A DNA stretch of 64,000 bases, from NCBI GenBank assembly GCA_942492965.1, contig OW818656.1:372001-436000 (forward strand), read 5' to 3'. This document shows positions 28,701 through 36,263 of this stretch, piece after piece. The translations under genes and the position numbers were made by a program. The stretch is from Sphingosinicella sp942492965 (GTDB lineage Bacteria > Pseudomonadota > Alphaproteobacteria > Sphingomonadales > Sphingomonadaceae). Every line of letters starts with the position of its first letter. Positions within the stretch are counted from its first letter, which is position 1. Under the pieces are notes generated by a model. That model saw nothing but the letters and a program-made list of their open reading frames with translations, was not told the origin of the DNA and ran no database searches.

Positions 28701-29672
28701 CTATTCGGCGGATGCGCGCATTTTTCGCGGTGGTTCGGCCCGGAAGCGCCAGAGCGGCCCGCCTTCCGCCAGAATGCCGCCCAGCGTGCCCCCACCCCCG
28801 GTGAGCAGGCGCTGGAGCGCCGGGCCATCGGGTTCGACGCCCCGAATCTCGCGAAATGCCCTGAGCACGAGCCGCCGGACCAGCTCGGCGGGCAGCCCGC
28901 GCGTATCAAGCGTGAGCGCATCGCCGGAAACGCTTGCGCGCCCCGCCCAGGCCTCGTCCGCCGTCCACTGGAGCGCGGCTTCCGCCTCCGCCAGATGCGC
29001 TGCCGTGGCGGCTGCGCCCGCGATGTCGATCCCGCCGCCCGCGAGCAGCGCCCGCACCGCGGTGCGGTCGTAGGCGTCGCTGCGGTTGCTGGGGTCATCG
29101 ACAGCCGCGATGCGCGCCGCCGCCACCAGCGCGACGAGATCCGTTTTGCGCGCGCCGAGCAGCGGACGGAGCAGCGTGACGGCGTACCCTTCCACAGCCC
29201 GCCGGGCGCGGATTCCCGCCATGCCGCCAAGCCCGCTGCCGCGCGACAGGCGCATCAGCAGCGTTTCGGCCTGATCGTCGGCATGGTGCGCGGTCATCAG
29301 CCAGCGGACGCCATGGGCATCGCACCAGCCAGCCATCGCGGCATAACGCGCGGCACGGGCCGCGGCCTGCACGCTCGCAGCGCGCGCGACCTCAACGGTG
29401 AGCGTTTCGTGTGGCACACCCAATTCGGCCGAGATCGCAGCAACCCGGCGCGCTTCCTCCGCAGCCTCCGGCCTCAGGCCGTGATCGACCGTGATCGCGA
29501 TCGCGTCGAACCCGGCGCGGCACGCGAGGAGCAGCAGCGCAAGACTGTCCGGCCCGCCGGAGACAGCGAGCGCGACCTTGCCACGAAGATCAGGCGCCAG
29601 CGCCTCGACCGCCGCGCGGAAGCGCTCCGGCGTCAGGCGGGGATCAGCCGCAGCGGGCGGCCGAGCGGGCAT
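28701..29672 (-). CDS. tilS: tRNA(Ile)-lysidine synthase
   Basis: A 323-residue enzyme that modifies C34 of tRNA-Ile(CAU) to lysidine. The PP-loop ATP site is SGGPDSLALLLL (about residues 38-49), and TVDHGLRPEA, TAHHADDQAETLLMRLSRGSG and DPSNRSDAYDR follow as in the family. It is shorter at the C terminus than E. coli TilS, as is usual in alphaproteobacteria. The chosen ATG lies 29 bases inside the end of the cpoB gene, so translation is probably coupled. ftsH follows, the conserved tilS-ftsH order of many bacteria. Confidence 0.94.
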   Translation of the reverse strand: MPARPPAAADPRLTPERFRAAVEALAPDLRGKVALAVSGGPDSLALLLLACRAGFDAIAITVDHGLRPEAAEEARRVAAISAELGVPHETLTVEVARAASVQAAARAARYAAMAGWCDAHGVRWLMTAHHADDQAETLLMRLSRGSGLGGMAGIRARRAVEGYAVTLLRPLLGARKTDLVALVAAARIAAVDDPSNRSDAYDRTAVRALLAGGGIDIAGAAATAAHLAEAEAALQWTADEAWAGRASVSGDALTLDTRGLPAELVRRLVLRAFREIRGVEPDGPALQRLLTGGGGTLGGILAEGGPLWRFRAEPPRKMRASAE

Positions 29673-30513
29673 CCACGATCTGTGTGCGGAGCGACTGCGA
29701 GAGCGTCTTGCCATAGCTTTGCTCAAGCTGGTCATAAGCCTCGCAGGCTTTCTGCGGGCTGGGCGGGGAAAAGGCCATCAGCGACTTGCCGAGCCAGAGC
29801 AGACTTTCCGGCGCACGCTCGCCCTCAGGCCGCTTCTGGTAGTTTTCAAGCAGCGTACGCGCCGCCTGAACCGGCTGGCTTTGCGCGAAATACGTGCGGC
29901 CCAGCCAATATTGCGCATTGCTGGCGCGCGCGTGCTTCGGGTTCTTGGCGATGAAGGCGGAGAGCGCCTTTTCCGCCGCCGGATAGTTCTTCGCGGTCAC
30001 GAGGCCGTATGCGGCGTTGTATTCCTGCTCGGGCGTCAGCGCTGCCGCCACGGCCGGCTGAGGCGCTGCGGTCGCGGGCGCCGGAAGCGCAGCGGCCGCT
30101 CCCGGCACAGCAGGCGGCGCACCGCCTTCCAGCGTCGTCAGGCGAAACTCGGCGTCGGTCTTGAACTTCTCGAGCGCGGCTTCGAGCTGGCGCACCTTGA
30201 AGCTGTTTTCCTCCATCTGACCGGTCAGCGTGGTGAGCTGGCTTTCAAGCGAATCGACGCGGCGCGAAAGGTCGCTCAGCGGATTGGAAGCGGGCACTCC
30301 CGGTGCCGTCACCGGTGCGGCCGGAGCCTGAATTTCCGCCTCGAAATACTCCTTGGAGCCGCCCGGAAACACCTTGCGCTGCACCGCGCGCATTTCGCTT
30401 TCCAGCTTCTTCACCCGGCCTTCCACCTGCTGGGCGGTCTGCTGCGCGGCGGCGGGCAGCGCGGGGAGCAGCAGCGGCAGGGTCAAAAGGAGCAAGGATT
30501 TGAATTTCATCAT
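29644..30513 (-). CDS. cpoB: Tol-Pal system protein CpoB/YbgF
   Basis: A 289-residue periplasmic protein: signal peptide (FKSLLLLTLPLLLPALPAAAQ), an N-terminal coiled coil (QQVEGRVKKLESEMRAVQRK, later RRVDSLESQLTTLTGQME), a Pro/Ala linker, and C-terminal TPR repeats (EYNAAYGLVTAKNYPAAEKA, NAQYWLGRTYFAQ). CpoB coordinates outer-membrane constriction with septal peptidoglycan synthesis in the Tol-Pal complex. No tol genes are adjacent here. ATG 30513 or the following ATG 30510 can be used. Confidence 0.92.
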   Translation of the reverse strand: MMKFKSLLLLTLPLLLPALPAAAQQTAQQVEGRVKKLESEMRAVQRKVFPGGSKEYFEAEIQAPAAPVTAPGVPASNPLSDLSRRVDSLESQLTTLTGQMEENSFKVRQLEAALEKFKTDAEFRLTTLEGGAPPAVPGAAAALPAPATAAPQPAVAAALTPEQEYNAAYGLVTAKNYPAAEKALSAFIAKNPKHARASNAQYWLGRTYFAQSQPVQAARTLLENYQKRPEGERAPESLLWLGKSLMAFSPPSPQKACEAYDQLEQSYGKTLSQSLRTQIVDARSAARCG

Positions 30514-30583
30514 GACTTTCCCGACAATTGAGGAACGCAGGGCCGAGCCTAGCAGCCCGTCCCTTGCCCGAAACTGAAGCGCA

Positions 30584-31447
30584 TCACTCTGGACGCGGCT
30601 GCGCTCGCGCAGCGAGACCCGTCGCCGTCAGCGGCACGTCGCGAACTGTCTGCGTCGCGGCGCCGAGCGGCGGTATCGCCGTGCCGCCAACCGTGACGTC
30701 GAGCGCACCGGCGCGGCCGGTCCAGAGCAGCAGATCCTGCCGATCCGCCGGAACCTCATAGCGGTCGCCCGCTGCCATCACGCCCTGAAACACGGAGCGG
30801 CCGGAGCCGACCTCGTAAATCTTCACCCACGCATCCTCGCGCGCGGTGACGACGATCCCGCCGGCCGTCGGCGCTGCAGGCGCGGGCGTCGCGGCCGCGG
30901 TCGCCGCTGCGTCAGCAGCAGGCACCTCAGCCACGGCGGGCTGCGGCGCCGGCGGCGTATCCACGGCAACGGTCGCGCCACCATCCGATCCCGCCGGCGC
31001 TTCCGCCACGACGGGCGTCTCGTCGCCGCCGAACCAGCCGAGGCCCCACGCGGCGACGGCAAGGACGACAACGCCGAGCAGCACGATCCCGAGCAGCGCC
31101 GCAGCGCGCGTCGGCACGCGGACATCCTCGATCGGCTCATGATCCATCGTGGGAACAACCCGGTCGGGCTTCGTCGTTTCACGGCGGAATTGTTCCGCAG
31201 TCGTCTCTGGATCGAGCGCAAGAATGCGCGCGTAAGACTTCACGAAGCCGATCGTGTAGGGCAGCGCCGGCAGCGTATCGTGTTTGCCCTCTTCAATCGC
31301 GGTCAGGTGCCGCAGGGGCACGCGGGTTTGATGGGCAATGTCGGCCAATTCCCGGCCAAGTTCCAGCCGCCTCGCCCGCAGCACGTCGCCGACGTGGCGC
31401 GAGCCGCCGAGATCAATACCGCCCTGCGTTTCCAGCTCGTCGCTCAC
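30584..31447 (-). CDS. RodZ-like helix-turn-helix membrane protein
   Basis: A 287-residue protein with a cytoplasmic helix-turn-helix (VGDVLRARRLELGRELADIA, then VPLRHLTAIEEGKHDTLP), one membrane helix (AALLGIVLLGVVVLAVAAWG, about residues 115-135), an Ala/Pro-rich spacer, and a periplasmic DUF4115-type domain (AWVKIYEVGSGRSVFQGVM) ending in an Arg/Pro tail. This is the RodZ layout, linking MreB to the elongasome. The start is GTG 31447, supported by GGAGGG five bases upstream. Confidence 0.88.
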   Translation of the reverse strand: MSDELETQGGIDLGGSRHVGDVLRARRLELGRELADIAHQTRVPLRHLTAIEEGKHDTLPALPYTIGFVKSYARILALDPETTAEQFRRETTKPDRVVPTMDHEPIEDVRVPTRAAALLGIVLLGVVVLAVAAWGLGWFGGDETPVVAEAPAGSDGGATVAVDTPPAPQPAVAEVPAADAAATAAATPAPAAPTAGGIVVTAREDAWVKIYEVGSGRSVFQGVMAAGDRYEVPADRQDLLLWTGRAGALDVTVGGTAIPPLGAATQTVRDVPLTATGLAARAQPRPE

Positions 31448-31536
31448 CAAAACCCTCCGAACAGACGCCAACTCGCCCAATTGCCACGTTCGCGCGCGGC
31501 TTCGCCAGTGTCAACGCGCTTCGTCGCGGCACAGCC

Positions 31537-33816
31537 TCACCCAACGGCGATGCCGCGGCTCGATGCGTATTCCGTCAGCGCCGTACGGATGTTGATACCC
31601 CGGCGCAGCCACCCCTCCATCTCATGCTGGAGCGGCGCAAGCGCAAGCGACCGGATCATCGCCTTCATCGGGCCGATCCCCGCCGGCGTGATCGAAAGGC
31701 GCTCGATGCCGATGCCGAGCAGCGCCAGCGCATCGAGCGGGCGCCCGCCCATCTCGCCGCACACGGTCACCGGACGCCGGGCGGCACGCGCCTGATCCGA
31801 CACGCGCTTCAGGAAGCGCAGCAGCGATACCGAAAGCCAGTCGTAGCGATCGGCAAGCTTGGGATTGGCACGGTCGGCCGCGAACAGGAACTGTGTGAGA
31901 TCGTTGGTGCCGATCGACAGGAAATCGATGCGCGGCAACAAAAGATCGAGCGCCTCCGCCAGCGCAGGCACTTCGAGCATACAGCCGAACTCGATCTTCT
32001 TCGGCACGGGGTGGCCGCGCGCAACCATGCGCGAGAGTTGCGCCTCCACGAGCGCGCGCGCCTCGTCGAACTCCCATGGTTCAGAGACCATCGGAAACAT
32101 CAGGCGGAGCGTGCGCCCGGCGGCAGCGTCGATCAGCGCGCGCGCCTGCACCTTCATCAGGCCTTCGCGCTCAAGCGCGAGCCGAAGCGCGCGCCAGCCG
32201 AGCGCCGGGTTCTCCTCCACGGTGTCGCCCATCATGTAGGGCACTGCCTTGTCGCCGCCGATGTCAACCGTGCGGAACGTCACCGGCCGGTCGCCCGCGG
32301 CGTCGAGCACGGCCTTGTAGAGCTGCGTCTGCCGCTCGCGGCGCGGCAGCGTTGCCGAGACGAGAAACTGGAACTCGGTGCGGAACAGGCCGATACCGTC
32401 CGCATTCGTGATGTCGAGCGCTTCCATGTCCGAACGCAGGCCCGCGTTCATCATCAGCGTGATGCGCGCGCCGTCCACGGTTACGGCGGGAAGATCGCGA
32501 ATTTTCGCATACTCGGCCTGACGCCGCGCCTTCAGCGCCACCTGCTCTTCGAACTGGTGGACGACCGGCTCGCTCGGCCGCACGAACAGCGCGCCGCGCT
32601 GCGCATCGAGCAGCAGCGGATCGCCCTCGAAAACCGTGGTGCGCAGGTCTTTCACGCGCCCGAGCACCGGAATGCCCATCGCCCGCGCGATGATGGTGAC
32701 GTGCGCCGTGAGCGAACCTTCTTCCAGCACCACGCCGCGCAGGAAACGCTTGTCGTATTCCAGAAGCTCGGCAGGCCCGAGGTTGCGGGCGATCAGGATC
32801 ATGTCCTGCTGCAGGCCGCGCTTCGCCGCCGTGTCCATCTGCCCCGAAACGATGCGCAGCAGGCGGTTCGAAAGGTCGTCGAGGTCGTGCAGCCGCTCCT
32901 GAAAGAACGGGTCTTTCGTTGCGCGCATCCGGGTGCGCGTCTTCATCTGCACGCGCTCGATCGCCGCTTCGGCGGTAAGGCCGGTATCGATCGCCTCGTT
33001 GATGCGCCGCGACCAGCCCTCGTCGTAGGCGAACATCTTGTAGGTCTCGAGGATTTCGTCATGATCGCCCGGCGCCGCAAAGTCCGCCTGGCCCATCATG
33101 TTGTCGATCTGCTCGCGCATCATGACAAACGCCGCGTAGACGCGCGCGCGTTCCGCCTCGACGTCGTCGGCGACCGTGTGCTCGACGATGACGCGCGGCT
33201 GGTGGAACACCGCCTGCCCCCGGGCAACGCCTTCGACGAGCTTGAGCCCTGTCATGCGCGCCGGGCGGCTTTCGCGCTCGCGCGCCTGCTGCACGGTCTG
33301 GTCATCGACAAGACCCGCCGACGCGATCAGTTCCGCAAGCACCATCGCCGTCGTCTGCAGCGCCTCGATCTCGATATCGGCATATTCGCGCGGATCGACA
33401 TGCTGCACGGCAAGCACGCCGATCGCGGTTTCCTGCCGGATGATCGGTACGCCTGAAAAGCTGTGGAAGCTCTCTTCGCCCGTTTCGGGCTTGTAGGCGA
33501 AATCCGGGTGCGCCTTCGCTTCGGCGAGGTTCAGCGGTTCGCGCGTCTTCGCGATCGTACCGACAAGACCCTCGCCGACCGCAAGCCGCGTGACGTGGAC
33601 GGCGGACTGCGCAAGGCCGCGCGTCGCGAAGAGTTCGAGCACACCGTCGCGCAGCAGATAGACCGAGCACACTTCGGAGGAGAGCGCACCCGCGACGATA
33701 TCGACGACGCGGTTCAGCTTCGCCTGCGCCCCCGCCTTGGTCGCCATGACATCGTGAAGGCGCCGCAGGATTTCGCGCGCGGCGCTGGTTGCCGAGACGT
33801 TTTTCTCGGCGGTCAT
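31537..33816 (-). CDS. ptsP: PTS-Ntr enzyme I, PtsP
   Basis: A 759-residue phosphoenolpyruvate-protein phosphotransferase. It has an N-terminal GAF domain (about residues 20-165), the HPr-binding region, the phosphohistidine domain with LTAHVTIIARAMGIPVLG, and the PEP-binding TIM barrel with TEFQFL, MFPMVSEPWEFDEA, GCMLEVPA and IGTNDLTQFLFAADR. It starts the nitrogen-related phosphorelay PtsP - NPr - EIIA-Ntr, whose other parts lie outside the window. Its start overlaps the stop of the FabK-like gene by four bases. Confidence 0.95.
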   Translation of the reverse strand: MTAEKNVSATSAAREILRRLHDVMATKAGAQAKLNRVVDIVAGALSSEVCSVYLLRDGVLELFATRGLAQSAVHVTRLAVGEGLVGTIAKTREPLNLAEAKAHPDFAYKPETGEESFHSFSGVPIIRQETAIGVLAVQHVDPREYADIEIEALQTTAMVLAELIASAGLVDDQTVQQARERESRPARMTGLKLVEGVARGQAVFHQPRVIVEHTVADDVEAERARVYAAFVMMREQIDNMMGQADFAAPGDHDEILETYKMFAYDEGWSRRINEAIDTGLTAEAAIERVQMKTRTRMRATKDPFFQERLHDLDDLSNRLLRIVSGQMDTAAKRGLQQDMILIARNLGPAELLEYDKRFLRGVVLEEGSLTAHVTIIARAMGIPVLGRVKDLRTTVFEGDPLLLDAQRGALFVRPSEPVVHQFEEQVALKARRQAEYAKIRDLPAVTVDGARITLMMNAGLRSDMEALDITNADGIGLFRTEFQFLVSATLPRRERQTQLYKAVLDAAGDRPVTFRTVDIGGDKAVPYMMGDTVEENPALGWRALRLALEREGLMKVQARALIDAAAGRTLRLMFPMVSEPWEFDEARALVEAQLSRMVARGHPVPKKIEFGCMLEVPALAEALDLLLPRIDFLSIGTNDLTQFLFAADRANPKLADRYDWLSVSLLRFLKRVSDQARAARRPVTVCGEMGGRPLDALALLGIGIERLSITPAGIGPMKAMIRSLALAPLQHEMEGWLRRGINIRTALTEYASSRGIAVG

Positions 33817-34838
33817 GCAGCCTGTGCGCCGCGGCGCGCGAGTGCCGCCGCCGCCTCGCTGACCAGTTCGTCGATGATCGCCTGCACCGGTTCCTCGCGT
33901 TTCACCATGCCGACCGACTGGCCCGCCATCAGCGAGCCGTTCTCGACATCGCCCTCTACCACAGCGCGGCGCAGCGCGCCCGCCCAGTAATGTTCGATCT
34001 GAAGCTGCGCGGCGTCCATATCCACGGCGCCCGTATCGAGAAGCGCTGCGACCTCGCGCTGCTTGGCGGTGAACGCCTCGGTCCCAGCGTTCTTGAGCGC
34101 GCGGACGGGAATCACCGGCAGGCGCGGATCGATCTGCACGCTCGCCACGGCGTCGCGCGCGGCAGCGCGGATGAACGCCTGCTTGAACTTCGGATGCGCC
34201 ACGCTTTCGGTCGCACAGACGAACCGCGTGCCGAGCTGCACGCCCGCCGCGCCCATTTCAAGGAACGCCGCGATTGCCTCGCCGTGGCCGATGCCGCCCG
34301 CGACGAACACGGGCACGTCGGTGATGTTGGGCAGGATTTCCTGCGCCAGCACCGTCGTGGAAACAGGGCCGACATGGCCGCCCGCCTCGGTGCCTTCGAT
34401 GACGAGCGCATCGACGCCCGAACGCACCAGCTTCTTCGCGAACGCGAGCGCGGGCGCGAAGCAGATGAGCTTGGCGCCCGCCGCTTTCACTGCCGCAATC
34501 GCCGGCCCGGAGGGAATCCCGCCCGCAAGCGCGATATGCCCGACCTTCTCCTCCGCGCAGACCTGGATGAGGTCGAGGAGCGCGGGGTGCATGGTGATGA
34601 GGTTGACGCCGAACGGCTTCGCCGTCAGCGCGCGTGTCGCGATGATTTCCTCGCGCAGTCGCGCCGGGTCCATCGCGCCGCACGCGATCATGCCGAAGCC
34701 GCCGGCGTTCGAGATCGCGGAAACGAGATTCCGCTCCGAAACCCAGGTCATCGCACCGGCCATGATCGCATAGCGTGTGCCAAGGAAGGCACAGCCGCGC
34801 GCCATCAGCGCATCGAGACGATCACGGCCGCCGCTCAC
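33813..34838 (-). CDS. FabK/nitronate monooxygenase-like flavoprotein
   Basis: A 341-residue FMN-dependent TIM-barrel enzyme of the 2-nitropropane dioxygenase/FabK superfamily: YAIMAGAMTWVSERNLVSAISNAGGFGMI at the N terminus, IEGTEAGGHVG in the middle and FVAGGIGHGEAIAAFLEMGA for phosphate binding. Members oxidise alkyl nitronates or reduce enoyl-ACP; sequence alone does not separate these. It overlaps ptsP and lysC by four bases on each side, so the three are co-translated. Confidence 0.88.
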   Translation of the reverse strand: MSGGRDRLDALMARGCAFLGTRYAIMAGAMTWVSERNLVSAISNAGGFGMIACGAMDPARLREEIIATRALTAKPFGVNLITMHPALLDLIQVCAEEKVGHIALAGGIPSGPAIAAVKAAGAKLICFAPALAFAKKLVRSGVDALVIEGTEAGGHVGPVSTTVLAQEILPNITDVPVFVAGGIGHGEAIAAFLEMGAAGVQLGTRFVCATESVAHPKFKQAFIRAAARDAVASVQIDPRLPVIPVRALKNAGTEAFTAKQREVAALLDTGAVDMDAAQLQIEHYWAGALRRAVVEGDVENGSLMAGQSVGMVKREEPVQAIIDELVSEAAAALARRGAQAA

Positions 34839-36079
34839 GCAGCGGCCCCGGCAGGCTCGGACGTATCATCCAGCCCGTAGGCGGTGTGGAGGACGCGCAC
34901 TGCAAGCTCGGTGTATTCCTCGGCAATCAGCACCGAGATCTTGATCTCGGACGTGGTGATCGCCTTGATGTTGATGCCGCGATCGCCGAGCGCCTTGAAC
35001 ATGGTGAGCGCGACGCCCGCGTGACTCTTCATGCCGACGCCGACGACAGAGACCTTGCAGACGTTGTCCACGGCCTCGAGCGCTTCATAGCCGATCGCGT
35101 CCTTCGCCTTTGTCAGCTCGTCCATCGCACGGGCAAGCTCGGTGCGCGGCACGGTGAACGTCACGTCCGTATGGCCGCTTTCGCGCGCCACGTTCTGCAC
35201 GATCATGTCGACGTTGATGTTGGCATCGGAGAGCGGCCCGAAGATTTGCGCGACGACGCCCGGCGTATCGGGCACGCGGGTCACCGTGACCTGCGCCTCG
35301 TTGCGGTTGTACGCGATGCCGGTGATGAGTTCCTGTTCCACGCCTTCTTCCTCGTCGACTACGAACGTGCCGGGCGCGTCGGTGAACGACGACAGCACCT
35401 GCACCTTGACCTTTTCCTTCATCGCAAGCTCGACCGAACGGGTCTGCAGCACTTTCGCGCCGACGCTTGCGAGTTCGAGCATTTCCTCGAACGTAACGGA
35501 CTGAAGCTTCTTCGCCTTGGGCACGATACGCGGATCGGTGGTGTAAACACCATCCACATCCGTGTAGATATCGCAGCGGTCGGCTTTCAGCGCCGCCGCC
35601 ACCGCGACCGCGCTGGTATCCGAACCACCGCGACCGAGCGTCGTGACGCGGCCGTCATCAGTCACACCCTGAAAGCCCGGAACCACCGCGACGCGGCCCG
35701 TCGCCATGTCGGCAAGCACGGCGGTGGTGTCGATGTCGCCGATGCGCGCGGTCGAATGCGCGTCCGACGTGCGGATGGGAAGCTGCCAGCCGAGCCAGCT
35801 GCGCGCGGGCACGCCGATCGCCTGCAGCGTGATGGCGAGAAGCCCCGACGTCACCTGCTCGCCCGAGGCGACGACGACGTCGTACTCCGCCGTATCGTGC
35901 AGCGCCGCGGCCTCACGGCAGAAGCCGACAAGCCGGTCGGTCTCGCCCGCCATGGCGGACACCACGACGGCGACCTCGTTGCCGGCATCCACCTCGCGCT
36001 TCACGCGCTGGGCAACGTTGCGGATACGTTCGATACCCGCCATCGACGTGCCGCCGAATTTCATCACGATCCGGGCCAT
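34835..36079 (-). CDS. lysC: Aspartate kinase
   Basis: A 414-residue aspartokinase, first enzyme of lysine/threonine/methionine and diaminopimelate synthesis. The kinase domain begins MARIVMKFGGTSMAGIERI and has GRGGSDTSAVAVAAALKAD; the C terminus carries paired ACT domains (VTVTRVPDTPGVVAQIFGPL, then VSVVGVGMKSHAGVALTMF) for feedback inhibition. ATG 36079 is set by the conserved N terminus. It leads the large minus-strand operon and diverges from an M16 peptidase gene. asd, the next enzyme of the pathway, is at 40540-41583. Confidence 0.96.
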   Translation of the reverse strand: MARIVMKFGGTSMAGIERIRNVAQRVKREVDAGNEVAVVVSAMAGETDRLVGFCREAAALHDTAEYDVVVASGEQVTSGLLAITLQAIGVPARSWLGWQLPIRTSDAHSTARIGDIDTTAVLADMATGRVAVVPGFQGVTDDGRVTTLGRGGSDTSAVAVAAALKADRCDIYTDVDGVYTTDPRIVPKAKKLQSVTFEEMLELASVGAKVLQTRSVELAMKEKVKVQVLSSFTDAPGTFVVDEEEGVEQELITGIAYNRNEAQVTVTRVPDTPGVVAQIFGPLSDANINVDMIVQNVARESGHTDVTFTVPRTELARAMDELTKAKDAIGYEALEAVDNVCKVSVVGVGMKSHAGVALTMFKALGDRGINIKAITTSEIKISVLIAEEYTELAVRVLHTAYGLDDTSEPAGAAA

Positions 36080-36120
36080 GCTCTGGCGCCTGTTCCTTCT
36101 TTGACGTTCACGAAAACAAC

Positions 36121-36138
36121 CCGGCCGGAACCGGCCGG
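36121..36138. repeat. Short GC palindrome in the lysC leader
   Basis: CCGGCCGG occurs twice with an AA between, so the DNA can form an 18-base hairpin about 41 bases before lysC. There is no T-run. It does not look like a lysine riboswitch, which is much longer. Confidence 0.35.
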
Positions 36139-36263
36139 TACGAAAGCGGCGCCTTGATAGAAGCCGCCTAGCCCGAGTGCAAGCGCCTCGGCTTGCCGCA
36201 TCGCGCCCGACGCCGTATGCGTTCGGCATGACCGCCGCAGCAACGCCGGAGCTTCGCCACATC

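Noticed and set aside
36080..36263. Lysine riboswitch before lysC
   Set aside because: The leader is too short and holds only a simple 18-base palindrome; no conserved riboswitch elements are seen.
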